The notes under the pieces were generated by a model. That model ran no database searches. It was not told the origin of the DNA and saw nothing but the letters and a program-made list of their open reading frames with translations. From positions 248,001 through 312,000 of the forward strand of contig NC_007940.1 of the NCBI RefSeq assembly GCF_000012385.1: a stretch of DNA of 64,000 nucleotides, given 5' to 3'. This document shows, piece after piece, positions 7,994 through 17,799 of this stretch (positions are counted from its first letter, which is position 1; each line of letters starts with the position of its first letter). The DNA comes from Rickettsia bellii RML369-C (GTDB lineage: Bacteria; Pseudomonadota; Alphaproteobacteria; Rickettsiales; Rickettsiaceae). A program made the translations under genes and the position numbers.

Positions 7994-10075
7994 TTACCCC
8001 TCACTGCCCCCGCTATCCTCTGCCACAGAACTCTCTTTATTAGCCACAGGACGGTTCTTATTCGATTTTTTATTACGATATCTGCGTTTTGTCTTTTTTG
8101 GTAGTGGTTTTTCTTCTACTACTACACCATCATCTGTAATCTCTACTTCTTCCTTTACAACACTTACTACCTGATCTTTTACCTCTTTTATTTCAGGTAC
8201 TTTTTTCTTTTCTTCACTGACGACGTTATTATTATTGCCTGTTTTCCATTTATACTTATTTTTACGTAGCTGCTCTTTTTTAGGCTCTTCTTCGGTATAA
8301 TCAGCACTATGATTTTGAATCACCGGCTTACCAGCATTGAGGTTATTATTATTTTTCTTTAATAATTTTACTTTTTCGATTGAATAGCTATCAGATGTAG
8401 CGTTAGGATCAGAATAAAAATTGAGCCTTATATTATATTTCTCTTCAATAAACTTTATTTCCTGACGTTTATTATTAAGTAGATAAATCACCGAAGAAAC
8501 ATTAGCAAAAACATTTATTATATCAATTCTATCTTCGAAAATTTCATTTTCAATAGTACGCAAGATTAGCATAGCATTCGACTCATCGGCTCTAACAACA
8601 CCTTTGCCATTACAATGAGAACAAATTGAAGAATTAGTTTCTAGGAAAGAAGAACGTAATCTTTGCCTTGAAAATTCAAGCAATCCAAACTGGCTAATAT
8701 TACCGGTTTGTATACGTGCACGATCACGACTTAAGAATTCTTTAAAAGATCTCTCAATAATTTTACGATTTTTTGTTTCATCCATATCAATGAAATCAAC
8801 AACTATAAGACCTGATAAATCTCTAAGCTTAACTTGTCTTGCTATTTCTTTTGCTGCTTCTAAATTAGTTTTTAAGGCTGTTTCTTCAATATTTTTTTCA
8901 GAAGTTGATCTACCGGAATTCACATCTATAGAAATAAGAGCTTCAGTTGGATTAATAACAATATATCCTCCTGAAGGTAAAGTTACCACAGGCTGATATA
9001 GCTTAATTAATTGTTCCTCTACTTGAAACTTAGTAAATATAGGAGTTTTACTTTTATGCTCTTTAAGTTTTGTCATCTCTGAAGGTAGCAAATCTTGCAT
9101 AAATTTTGCCGCATCTTCATATGCTTCTTGCCCATAAATTATGACCTCTTTGACATTATGATCACACATATCACGTATAGTTTTACGTATTATGCTATCT
9201 TCTTCATGAATAAAGCAAGGAGCTGGAAATTTAACAGTACTCTTACGGATTTTATTCCATAACCTTGATAAATAGCTATAATCTTTTTTCAGGTCCAAAG
9301 TACTACAACCTCTACCTGCTGTCCTGATAATTACGCTATAAGGACTCTTATCGCCGTTTACTACCTTATTTAAAATATTCTTAAGTCTTTTTCTTTCATC
9401 ACCATTTGATATTTTACGAGATATACCATTTTGTGCTGCTTTATTAGGCATTAAAACACAATATTTACCCGCTAAAGATACATAAGTAGTAAAAGCTGCA
9501 CATTTATTTCCACGCTCCTCTTTAGTAACTTGAACTAGTAATATTTGGTTTTTTCTTATTACGTCTTGTACTTTATATTGCTTATATTGAGGAATATTTT
9601 CTTCCTTATCGCTTTGGATAATTTCAATATCATCTGCTGCTTCTAAATTAAGCTCTGACTGAAATTTACTCTCTACTAAATCCTCTATAGCCTTTAGATC
9701 GATTTCTTCACCATCAATTAATGGGTCATATGAAGTAGCTGCCCGCACCTCATCCTCATCATCAAGAATGATATTAGGTGGTACTATCTCAGGAAATGCG
9801 TTAATTGGAAAATTCTTCTCTGATGCAGGTAAATTATAATAATTGGGATGTATTTCGCTAAAAGGCAAAAAGCCACTTTTATCCATACCATATTCTATGA
9901 ACACAGCTTGCAAAGATGGCTCTATTCTCGTTACTTTTGCTAAATAAATATTACCTTTATTTTGTTGTTTTCTTGTTGTTTGAAATTCAATATCTTCTAT
10001 ATTATTGCTTTGTCCCAATAAAACTACTCTTGTTTCATTTGAGAAATTAGCATCAATTATTATCTTTTTATTCAT
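7994..10075 (-). CDS. rne: Ribonuclease E/G
   Basis: Endoribonuclease that starts mRNA decay and processes rRNA and tRNA precursors. The catalytic half (about 1-510) is complete. It has the S1-type region (GNIYLAKVTRIEPSLQAVFI), the RNase-H-like and DNase-I-like regions with IDVNSGR and LSGLIVVDFIDMD (the metal-binding Asp pair), and the zinc-link CSHCNGKG near residue 490, which joins subunits of the tetramer. The C-terminal ~150 residues are highly charged (KKTKRRYRNKKSNKNR), like the RNA-binding or scaffold tail of RNase E but much shorter than in E. coli. An acidic insert at ~95-165 within the S1 region is typical of alphaproteobacterial RNase E. The length of 693 fits rickettsial homologues. 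Confidence 0.93.
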   Translation of the reverse strand: MNKKIIIDANFSNETRVVLLGQSNNIEDIEFQTTRKQQNKGNIYLAKVTRIEPSLQAVFIEYGMDKSGFLPFSEIHPNYYNLPASEKNFPINAFPEIVPPNIILDDEDEVRAATSYDPLIDGEEIDLKAIEDLVESKFQSELNLEAADDIEIIQSDKEENIPQYKQYKVQDVIRKNQILLVQVTKEERGNKCAAFTTYVSLAGKYCVLMPNKAAQNGISRKISNGDERKRLKNILNKVVNGDKSPYSVIIRTAGRGCSTLDLKKDYSYLSRLWNKIRKSTVKFPAPCFIHEEDSIIRKTIRDMCDHNVKEVIIYGQEAYEDAAKFMQDLLPSEMTKLKEHKSKTPIFTKFQVEEQLIKLYQPVVTLPSGGYIVINPTEALISIDVNSGRSTSEKNIEETALKTNLEAAKEIARQVKLRDLSGLIVVDFIDMDETKNRKIIERSFKEFLSRDRARIQTGNISQFGLLEFSRQRLRSSFLETNSSICSHCNGKGVVRADESNAMLILRTIENEIFEDRIDIINVFANVSSVIYLLNNKRQEIKFIEEKYNIRLNFYSDPNATSDSYSIEKVKLLKKNNNNLNAGKPVIQNHSADYTEEEPKKEQLRKNKYKWKTGNNNNVVSEEKKKVPEIKEVKDQVVSVVKEEVEITDDGVVVEEKPLPKKTKRRYRNKKSNKNRPVANKESSVAEDSGGSEG

Positions 10076-10482
10076 TAATCTCGCTCACTAACTCGAAGAA
10101 TAAATAATTAATATAACACCTTAAGCATATCTTGTATTAATCTATTTAAATAAGTACCTATCTTTTTTTGGATTCTGTGCATAACCATAGGTAAATTAAG
10201 TAGCGAATTATATTATTATTTTTCTTACATTAAATTATTTATCATATATAAAAACTACATTAGATATTTATTTTATATATCTAATGCTATATAAGCTCAT
10301 CATACTAAAATATTAACTATAAATATCTTAATGAAAAAATCTCTTTAATTATTTAGAATAACTATTTATACTAAACTCTGTATATCTAAAATAGTTTTAA
10401 CCTTTGTATCGTATCTTGATACAGTAAACTTATTAACTATGAGTTATATACCATGTATGTATGTTTAGCAAACACTTAATTT
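10076..10482. other. Intergenic region between divergent rne and MFS gene
   Basis: About 400 bp of A/T-rich DNA that must hold the promoters of rne (minus strand) and of the MFS pair (plus strand). I see no RPE, no tRNA and no credible open frame. A TTGATA at about 10417 lies near the downstream gene, but I cannot pair it with a convincing -10 box. Confidence 0.5.
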
Positions 10483-11640
10483 ATGACTTTAAAAAACGAT
10501 TATAAGACAATTTTATTTTCACTTTTGGGAATATTTATTTTTTCTTGTATTAATGCTACAAATTTTTATACTTCTAAAATTTTCTTACTTATAAATAAAG
10601 GTTTAGGTGGAGAAGAGATAAATAATATCAATCAAACTAAATTCCTAGGCTCAATAATTGCTGCTTTCGCTTTAACCCAGCTAATCAATAAATTAAGTAA
10701 TAAAGTAATTATTATTACTAGTTTAATATTGCTCATTCTTTGTACTATTAACTTAGTCTTACTAGATGATTTTACTTTCATTAAAATTAACTTTATTCTA
10801 ATCAACGCAGGAATATTTGCATATTTCACCTCAACAGTACTAGAGATTATTGAAACTTCCGGCGAGAAAAAATATTTTTTCTTAGCTTGTGTAATATTAT
10901 TATGGGCATGCGGAAATCTAATAATAAACTTAATAAGTCAATTCATTAACCCAACAAATAATACCATAATAATTTGTGCTTTATTATACTGCATCAATAT
11001 TTTAACTGAGTTTCTACATTCTAATCCCACTATCCACACTTTGAAATTGAATTCAAAATTTTCATCTTTGATAAAAAATGTGGAATTACAGATATTAACG
11101 GGATTTGTAGTGTCTTATGTTACCTTAGATATATTTTGGTATTATGAAGCGTTTGCTTTAAAAAAAGAATTAGCATTAATTAATCTATCACTAATATTGA
11201 AATATATTTTTACAGGAATATTTTTTTCCATAATACCTATTTGTTATCTAATAAATAAAGCAAATAAATATTTAGCTAATTTCATATTAACTTTAGTCCT
11301 ACTCATATGCTTTATTCTATTACCACTACATGGTTGGAACAAAAACCTAAATATATTATATGTTATATTGATCGGAAGTTGCTTAGGATCAATTTTTATT
11401 TGCAATATTTTAATATTGATTGATAAATTTAAAGGATATGAATTTAGAACAGCATTATTTTCATACTTTTCTATGTGTAGCGTAGGTATTTATGCTGGTG
11501 CTTTATCTTCTAGCGTTCCGTATGGCACAGTTAATGGTAGTGATTTCCTATTTTCTATTTCTGCTGTAGTTGGTAGCTTTGTCGTTTATCATGCTTGGTA
11601 TCTTATTAGCTACAGATTATATAATATGCCTACAAAATGA
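10483..11640 (+). CDS. MFS-like multi-spanning transporter
   Basis: A 385-residue, strongly hydrophobic inner-membrane protein with roughly 11-12 predicted helices (for example 10-25, 49-66, 73-90, 98-115, 132-155 and 340-378). It has no signal peptide and few charged residues, and the overall layout is that of a major facilitator protein. I cannot name a substrate. Its last codons overlap the next gene (ATGA at 11637), so the two are translationally coupled; the partner is an MFS protein of the ProP type. The start ATG at 10483 has no clear Shine-Dalgarno. Confidence 0.7.
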   Translation: MTLKNDYKTILFSLLGIFIFSCINATNFYTSKIFLLINKGLGGEEINNINQTKFLGSIIAAFALTQLINKLSNKVIIITSLILLILCTINLVLLDDFTFIKINFILINAGIFAYFTSTVLEIIETSGEKKYFFLACVILLWACGNLIINLISQFINPTNNTIIICALLYCINILTEFLHSNPTIHTLKLNSKFSSLIKNVELQILTGFVVSYVTLDIFWYYEAFALKKELALINLSLILKYIFTGIFFSIIPICYLINKANKYLANFILTLVLLICFILLPLHGWNKNLNILYVILIGSCLGSIFICNILILIDKFKGYEFRTALFSYFSMCSVGIYAGALSSSVPYGTVNGSDFLFSISAVVGSFVVYHAWYLISYRLYNMPTK

Positions 11641-12911
11641 AAAACTCCTTAAATAAAAGAGACATCTCAATATTAATCGGTAATGCATTAGATCATTTTG
11701 ATACCGTGCTTTATGGATTTCTCGCTCCACTTCTTGCCGGCATTTTCTTCCCGAATCACGATAAAATAGTAGCGTTAATTTTAACTTATAGCGTTCTTGC
11801 TACTTCCCTATTTACTCGCCCTATAGGTTCTTATTTTTTTGGAGTAATTGCTAAAAAATATGGTGGAGTTTTTGCATTATCTCACTCTTTAATCGGCGTT
11901 GCTTTAACCACTGCTTTAATAGGATTGATACCCTCACATGCTCAAATAGGCTGGCTTGCACCGCTATTATTAGTCGTAATTAGGACTATGCAGGGTATAT
12001 ATTCTGAAGGAGAATGTGCTATTGCTAAGTTATTTATTTTAGAGAATAAAGAAGGAAAAAAAGCCTTTAAAGCTTCTTACCTTTATAATACCTCTACCAT
12101 GTTTGGGATTATCTTCGCATCTTATATCAGTACTATAGTTTTAAATACTGATTATAACGGTTACTGGCGGGTATGCTTTATATTTGGCGGACTTACTGCA
12201 CTTGTCGGTTATTTTTTAAGGAAGAGCGAAATGTCATTGCGAGCGACTAAAAGGAGCGTGGCAATCTCATTTCATTATCCCGAGATTGCTTTGTCAAAAC
12301 TTGCAGTTTTTCCTCGCAATGACATAATAAATAACCTACTCACAATATGGAATAATAAGCTAAATATCATACGAATCAGCTTTGCCGTAGGCTTTTCATA
12401 TATGACCTACATAGTGCCATTCGTCTTTATGAATAGCTTTATTCCTCTCATTACTGATATTTCCTTAGAAACAATGATGAAGTTTAATACGGAATTTCTG
12501 ATTTTTGATATGATTATGATTCCAGTAATCGGGAATCTAACCAAAAAATTTCATTATCTTAAAATATTAAGAGGCACTCTTATATTAATGATTTTAAGCT
12601 TAATTCCCCTATGGTGGTTTTTAAATAACTCATCAATATGGTATGTTAATTTTGTTCGCATATTTATTATATTAGCCGGAGTTAGCTTTCTTGCCCCATT
12701 AAATTGCTGGCTAAATGATCTGTTTAAAACTGCCGATAAATATATGCTAGTTGGTATCGGCAGTAGCATCGGCTCTTCACTAATCGGACGGCTTGCTCCC
12801 TCCACATGTTTAATGCTCTGGCATATCACAAATAGCAGTATATCGATTGCGGTTTATATAGTCGCAATATCGCTAATAGCTTTGTGGTGTGTTAAACCTA
12901 AAGTGAATTGA
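11637..12911 (+). CDS. MFS transporter, ProP-like (proline/betaine type), with in-frame RPE
   Basis: A 424-residue inner-membrane protein of the metabolite:H+ symporter branch. The N-terminus (LIGNALDHFDTVLYGFLAPLL) and FTRPIGSYFFGVIAKKYGG (the conserved loop 2-3 motif) are typical of ProP-like carriers; RTMQGIYSEGE is the helix-4 segment. Residues 199-229 (from nt 12232-12324) are not family sequence. They are a palindromic element read in frame, between helices 6 and 7, in the cytoplasmic loop where an insertion is likely tolerated. The gene overlaps the upstream MFS gene by 4 bases and the convergent unknown gene by 14. The substrate is unproven; Rickettsia carry several such paralogues for host-derived solutes. 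Confidence 0.85.
   Translation: MKNSLNKRDISILIGNALDHFDTVLYGFLAPLLAGIFFPNHDKIVALILTYSVLATSLFTRPIGSYFFGVIAKKYGGVFALSHSLIGVALTTALIGLIPSHAQIGWLAPLLLVVIRTMQGIYSEGECAIAKLFILENKEGKKAFKASYLYNTSTMFGIIFASYISTIVLNTDYNGYWRVCFIFGGLTALVGYFLRKSEMSLRATKRSVAISFHYPEIALSKLAVFPRNDIINNLLTIWNNKLNIIRISFAVGFSYMTYIVPFVFMNSFIPLITDISLETMMKFNTEFLIFDMIMIPVIGNLTKKFHYLKILRGTLILMILSLIPLWWFLNNSSIWYVNFVRIFIILAGVSFLAPLNCWLNDLFKTADKYMLVGIGSSIGSSLIGRLAPSTCLMLWHITNSSISIAVYIVAISLIALWCVKPKVN
12232..12324 (+). repeat. Rickettsial palindromic element inside the ProP-like gene
   Basis: The ends tgtcattgcgagcg and cctcgcaatgaca, with inner arms ggcaatctcatt / gagattgc, match the intergenic elements at 4674 and 25438. The unit is about 93 bp, a multiple of three in effect, with no stop in the frame used, so the host gene stays open. 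Confidence 0.88.
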
Positions 12912-13272
12912 GATATTCCTCAGGCGTCATACCTATAATCTCTGTTAGTTCCTGATAACAATCATCATGGACAAGATTGCTAAATTTAGTTTTGTCATGA
13001 TCGATTAACGGAGCATATAAGTGAGCATTTTCTTTTATAAAAGAAATACCTTTCTTAAATTCATCTTTATTATTACGGTATTTTTTTGCTATTTCATCAA
13101 ATATAAAGCTATTTATGTCTTGCATTCTATAATTGTGAATACCAAAACTACCCGTAAGTAAACCATAAGTAATATCATTCTTTTTATATTCGATAACTTC
13201 TCTAATATTTTGTAATAACGAATCCCTAATATTTGCATTTAAGTTTTCTTTATATGTGTCATTCTTTAGCAT
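12898..13272 (-). CDS. Conserved-looking protein of unknown function
   Basis: A soluble, mainly helical protein of 124 residues; I do not recognise the family. I chose ATG 13272 (MLKNDTYKENLN) because AAAGGA lies 8 bases upstream; the open frame extends 12 codons further without a ribosome site. Visible are DITYGLLTGSFGIHNYRMQDINSF in the middle (no nucleotidyltransferase motif follows the GSFG) and an acidic end, IIGMTPEEYLNSL. It is convergent with, and overlaps by 14 bases, the ProP-like gene. Function unknown. Confidence 0.65.
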   Translation of the reverse strand: MLKNDTYKENLNANIRDSLLQNIREVIEYKKNDITYGLLTGSFGIHNYRMQDINSFIFDEIAKKYRNNKDEFKKGISFIKENAHLYAPLIDHDKTKFSNLVHDDCYQELTEIIGMTPEEYLNSL

Positions 13273-13522
13273 AATTAATATCCTTTTTATATTTTGTGTA
13301 CAATACAAGTACTACTAAAAATATAAAAAGTAAATTAGTTTTCTACTATGAATAAAAATATTTATAGAGCTTTCATAAAATGATAATGATTTTAATCTAC
13401 GAGTTAATTGCAACTTTTTTATTACAATAATTCTACTTTTTAAATCAAATATTAATAATCGCTTATATTTTTTAATAAAATATGTTCTTATTAATTAATA
13501 AGAATTAAATATTATTAAAAAT

Positions 13523-16003
13523 ATGTCTAAAGCTGTAATTAGTGAAAAAGCAGAACCTAGAGAATTAAAAGCACTATACATAGTAGGTCCTGAAATTGAA
13601 CCCGATCCTGAAATATTGAAATTATATGATAGAAAAGACTGTTTAGTAGTGGGTGATGGAATAGATGATGCTGATATATATGCAATATACTTGGAATTAA
13701 AAAAACATAATGTACAAATAGGTCCTAATACCAGAATTGATATTGCAGCACATGGTAAGAGAGTCGATAAGAAACATTATCTACGATTAAGTACAGAAGA
13801 AGTTACGGAAACAAAAAAATTTTTACAACAATTACAAGGTTCTTCACCTATTGATCCTATCTATGTTCATCTTTGGTCATGTTATGGAGGAACAGCAAAT
13901 AAGGATATAGCATTCTTAAATCCAGGAAGTATAATAGTAACTCATGTCAAATCTCAATATAGTTCGTTTGGACCAGCGGATAATTTTGCTCATTTACATT
14001 CTATTACCCGTTATATAAATGAAAAAAATCTAACTCCACATTTGCAATATTTATATGACCAGCTTGAAAACTATCAGGCTACTACGTTTAATCAAAAAGA
14101 AAGTGATGGTCGTATTGTAAAATTTAAGACTACTCGCACTCCTGAACATGATTCAATGGCTAATATTATTTCAAATATTTTAGAACAAAAACAATCTGAA
14201 GAATTATTAAAGGAATTTCAAAATTATTTAAATAAAGAAGCAGAAAATTTTTCTAAGTTATTTGGAGAATATTTAGCTTCAGAGGATAAAGAAAAATTCC
14301 AACATTATACTAGTAATATTTCTGATAAAGATTTAAAAAATTATGTTACAGGTTTATTACTAAATATAGCCAATTTAAGTAATAAGAATAATATAAAAGA
14401 TAAAGAAAAAATATTAACTATCTTAAATAAGATAGTTAATATTTTAGGTACTTCACTTTTAGCTGTTACTGTTAGAAATAATAATGTAGAACTAACTAAA
14501 GCTTTACTAAATAAAGGAGCAGATCAGCATGCTAAATATACAAAAATAGATATGTCACTTTTATATATTGCGTGCTTGAATAAGTCAGTAGATATTGCTA
14601 AATTATTACTGGAATATAATGTTGATCCTAATTATCCTACTACTGATAATGATACTCCCTTATTACAAGCCTGTGAAAAAAAATCTCCAGAACTCGTAAA
14701 AGCTTTATTAGCAAAAAATGCTGATCCTAATAAAGTAAGTGATAGAGGGCTTAGCCCATTGATTGTTTCTTGTATTAATCCATCAGAAGAATCTAGAGAA
14801 ATTGCTCTTAATTTACTCGCTAATAAAAATATTAAAGTTAATATTTTAGGACCAAATGATTTTACACCATTAATTTTAGCTTGTTACAATAATTCTGAAA
14901 GGGTAGTACAGGCTTTATTAGATAAAGAAGCTGATGTTAATGCAAAAGATAAAGATGGTTTTACCCCATTATTTGCAGCTTATAGAAACCATTCAACAAA
15001 AATAACAGAACTTTTATTAGAGAAAGGAGCAAATCCTGACGTCATTAACCCTAAAACCAAGTCTTCTATTTTATATAATGCTTGTAATGAGGGTGATTTA
15101 AATATAATAAAACTTTTATTAAAGCATAAAGCTAATCCTAATTTAACTACTTTTGATGGAACTACTCCTTTAATGGCTGCATGCGAAAAAGGAGATTTAG
15201 AAATAGCTGCACTTTTACTAAAGAATGGAGCTGATATAAATAAATCAAATAATAATGGAGATAATGCTTTATTTTTAGCATGTAAAAATGGTAATTTAGA
15301 GCTGGTAAAAATGCTTGTAGAAAATGGTGTAGATTTAAAGAAAGGAAGCCGAGGAATGATCGCAAGTTCTATTGCTAAAAAGAACGGTTATGAAAAAGTA
15401 GGAGCGTTTTTAAAAGCAGAAATTAAATCTCAAAGAACATTAAATACTAATCAATCAAATAATCCGCTTCCACCAAAGCCGCCACGTCTTATTAAAAATA
15501 CTACCACGCAAAACGAAGAGAATAAAAAAACTTGGATAAAGTCAGAAGCTAATTTAACTTTGAGTCAGCCACATTACAATTTCCTTCAATCAAATAGTGA
15601 AGCTAAAAGCAGAGCATTAAGAGAAATAAATCCGTTAATAGAAGCAGCGATAAAAGAAGTAGATAAAGTAAATACAGTTAATGTTGCAGTACGTGAAGAA
15701 GTACAAAATATTTTATCAAAAGAATTACTAAGAATTCCTATTAATAATTTAGTAGATAATAAAAAAGGAATAATAAATCAGATTACTAAAGAATTAAAAT
15801 TAAATAACAGCCAAGATAACAATAATAGAGAATATAAAATTTCCCAGCAAAGTTTAAAAGAAATAGGTAATAAAATATTTGCAGCATATGGTCATAAAAT
15901 ACAGCCGCAATTAACGAACACCACAACTCATAGATGGCAAAACTATATTAAAACTACTAATAATACCAATGCCAATAAAAGTAATTATTTGGGGAAAAGA
16001 TAA
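13523..16003 (+). CDS. RARP-2-like ankyrin effector with caspase-like N-terminal domain
   Basis: An 826-residue protein. Residues ~12-190 resemble a clan CD (caspase-like) cysteine peptidase: H77 in RIDIAAHGK and C120 in VHLWSCYGG form the expected His/Cys pair at the ends of adjacent strands. Residues ~300-640 hold about nine or ten ankyrin repeats (TPLLQAC, TPLILAC, TPLFAAY, TPLMAAC, NALFLAC and others). A proline-rich linker (NNPLPPKPPR) and a charged C-terminal region follow. This layout matches rickettsial RARP-2, described in R. rickettsii as a type IV secreted effector affecting the host secretory pathway. There is no Sec signal. Repeat number varies between strains, so the count here may differ from virulent strains. 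The 200-bp upstream gap is very A/T-rich and no RPE is inside the gene. Confidence 0.82.
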   Translation: MSKAVISEKAEPRELKALYIVGPEIEPDPEILKLYDRKDCLVVGDGIDDADIYAIYLELKKHNVQIGPNTRIDIAAHGKRVDKKHYLRLSTEEVTETKKFLQQLQGSSPIDPIYVHLWSCYGGTANKDIAFLNPGSIIVTHVKSQYSSFGPADNFAHLHSITRYINEKNLTPHLQYLYDQLENYQATTFNQKESDGRIVKFKTTRTPEHDSMANIISNILEQKQSEELLKEFQNYLNKEAENFSKLFGEYLASEDKEKFQHYTSNISDKDLKNYVTGLLLNIANLSNKNNIKDKEKILTILNKIVNILGTSLLAVTVRNNNVELTKALLNKGADQHAKYTKIDMSLLYIACLNKSVDIAKLLLEYNVDPNYPTTDNDTPLLQACEKKSPELVKALLAKNADPNKVSDRGLSPLIVSCINPSEESREIALNLLANKNIKVNILGPNDFTPLILACYNNSERVVQALLDKEADVNAKDKDGFTPLFAAYRNHSTKITELLLEKGANPDVINPKTKSSILYNACNEGDLNIIKLLLKHKANPNLTTFDGTTPLMAACEKGDLEIAALLLKNGADINKSNNNGDNALFLACKNGNLELVKMLVENGVDLKKGSRGMIASSIAKKNGYEKVGAFLKAEIKSQRTLNTNQSNNPLPPKPPRLIKNTTTQNEENKKTWIKSEANLTLSQPHYNFLQSNSEAKSRALREINPLIEAAIKEVDKVNTVNVAVREEVQNILSKELLRIPINNLVDNKKGIINQITKELKLNNSQDNNNREYKISQQSLKEIGNKIFAAYGHKIQPQLTNTTTHRWQNYIKTTNNTNANKSNYLGKR
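14408..14445. repeat. 38-bp perfect palindrome inside the RARP-2-like gene
   Basis: Two 18-base arms (aaaatattaactatctta and its exact complement) are separated by only aa. It is read as part of the coding sequence (about residues 296-307), just before the ankyrin array. It is unrelated to the RPE classes. As RNA it would form a strong A/U hairpin. Confidence 0.85.
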
Positions 16004-16023
16004 ACTTATAATATTATTTTTTC

Positions 16024-16722
16024 CTAACAGGGCAAGAAATTTAAGAAATGGTTATCCCCTAATAATTTAATTTTTTCTTTCTGCTCGTTTTTTTCAAATT
16101 CTTCAAAAGTTTCAGTATCTATTACTTTTGATATTTCATATTCAAAAATTTTCTTGTCAAAAAATTTTTCTACTTTTCTATTTGGAAAATATTTAGCATT
16201 TTTTATAAATTTATGTAAATGATCTAACTTTTGCATATGCTCTTCTAAAAAATTTTGGTTATTTTGTATAGAATTAATATTTAAAGTTTCAAGTTTTAAT
16301 TTGATAAATTCGGCTATTTGTTTATATGGTTGATTGTTAAGATTTTGACTTTGCTTAGACAATATTGAACGATATTTTGAAGAAATATTCATACCAAAAA
16401 TAATCTCTGCTCGCTTAAAATCTTTCTCATAAAATGCTGTTTCAAGCTGAATAAAATTTTGTAATTCTTTGTTATCTGTTAAATTGATTATATTCTTACT
16501 AAACTCACCAACACTATTGCGTTTTACGCTCATATCGGGGTTATAAGGTGAAAGTATTTTTATCCCTTCTAAATTATGCCGAGTGGCAAGCAATTCAACA
16601 AGACTATTACCATTTTCGTCTTCAGCATTAGGATTTCCGCCTGCTTCAAGCCAAGCTTTGAATGCTGCCATATTATTTTGTTTAATTGCTTCAAAAGGGG
16701 TAGGTATAATTTTATTAGGCAT
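16024..16722 (-). CDS. Short ankyrin-repeat protein
   Basis: A 232-residue protein. Residues ~8-75 contain two ankyrin units: FEAIKQNNMAAFKAWLEAGGNPNAEDENGNSLVELL, shown here by its key residues G29-G30-NPN and the following LLATRHN helix. The remainder is helical, Lys/Asn-rich and unrecognised. It is convergent with the RARP-2-like gene, 20 bp from its stop. No signal peptide. It could be a minor effector or a remnant of a longer ankyrin protein; the second part does not show repeat consensus. Confidence 0.7.
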   Translation of the reverse strand: MPNKIIPTPFEAIKQNNMAAFKAWLEAGGNPNAEDENGNSLVELLATRHNLEGIKILSPYNPDMSVKRNSVGEFSKNIINLTDNKELQNFIQLETAFYEKDFKRAEIIFGMNISSKYRSILSKQSQNLNNQPYKQIAEFIKLKLETLNINSIQNNQNFLEEHMQKLDHLHKFIKNAKYFPNRKVEKFFDKKIFEYEISKVIDTETFEEFEKNEQKEKIKLLGDNHFLNFLPC

Positions 16723-16839
16723 TTATTTTATAAAGATTAATTAAAAGTTAATCTATCAATATACGTAAATTACTAAAAAATCAATTAATTTTATTATGTG
16801 TAGTGTTTTTGCTACCAACAATTAAAAATAGGTTAAGAT

Positions 16840-17781
16840 ATGAGTAGGTTAACAATAACTAATTCTAATAATGATTTAAACCCTATAACGATCGGTAATT
16901 CTCAATGTATGTTTACATTTAAAAATACCCTTACCTCAGAAAGTAATGTTACAATTATTAATGATAATAGTAAGGGTAGAGATTTGAGTTATACTAAAAT
17001 CTTTTATAATTATGGCGGTAATGATGTTGAGATTGAAACTAATAATGAAGGAATTATTTTTAATAACTCAGTAGGAAAATTTAAGGTTGAAACTAAAGAA
17101 GCTATTATACCTGCGGATGGTTTTAAAATTACCTATCACAATAATCACGGTTTAAATTATACTATGATTTCTTATGATAATGGAATTATTGTTGAAATTA
17201 GTGCTGGTATAGTTAGAATTAGTAGTAGTGGTTTTGGAGATCGCCTTGAGTTTAGCAATTATTGTAGTGTTGCTCAGGTTACTTTGGAATCAGAAATTAC
17301 TATAAGTAATCATGGAGAAAATCTAATCGACTTTATTATTCAAAAAGAAGGTTGCACTAAAAATGAACCTATAATATTTAATAATTATTGCTCATTTTTA
17401 CCGGATATTTTTATTAAAACTGATACAATATTTAATAATTTATGTCCATATAGTAAACTGAATTCTATTAATATTGCAAAGGGAAAAAACTTTGAGCAAA
17501 CGTTGAATGACCTAGATATAAATGAGTTAACACTAGAATCAGCAGCAAAAATACAATTTACTCATAATAGAAGTAATTATAAATTCATTAATCCATCCCC
17601 AAGTAACGATTTAGTGATTAGGAATTTGTATAATATTGCAGAGGATGCTAAAAATATTAATACGATTGAAGATTATAGTGCTAAAAAAACAGGAGATTAT
17701 GATTTTTGTCATCTTACGGCATTTAAATTTTTAAATTCTGACGTATCACATCTAGGAGATATTCCTCCTGATTCGCAGTGA
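16840..17781 (+). CDS. Asn/Ile-rich beta protein of unknown function
   Basis: A 313-residue protein that I do not recognise. It opens MSRLTITNSNNDLNP and is made of short beta-strand-like stretches with recurring I-x-F-N-N and N-N-x-G turns (IIFNNSVG, PIIFNNYCS, TIFNNLCPYS), suggesting a beta-helix or stacked-strand fold. No signal peptide, membrane helix or catalytic motif is visible. The last ~60 residues (NIAEDAKNINTIEDYSAKK onward) change to mixed composition. It stands between the ankyrin genes and a tRNA in what looks like an accessory island. Secreted effector or surface role is only a guess. Confidence 0.6.
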   Translation: MSRLTITNSNNDLNPITIGNSQCMFTFKNTLTSESNVTIINDNSKGRDLSYTKIFYNYGGNDVEIETNNEGIIFNNSVGKFKVETKEAIIPADGFKITYHNNHGLNYTMISYDNGIIVEISAGIVRISSSGFGDRLEFSNYCSVAQVTLESEITISNHGENLIDFIIQKEGCTKNEPIIFNNYCSFLPDIFIKTDTIFNNLCPYSKLNSINIAKGKNFEQTLNDLDINELTLESAAKIQFTHNRSNYKFINPSPSNDLVIRNLYNIAEDAKNINTIEDYSAKKTGDYDFCHLTAFKFLNSDVSHLGDIPPDSQ

Positions 17782-17799
17782 ATAACGAATTATTTTAAA

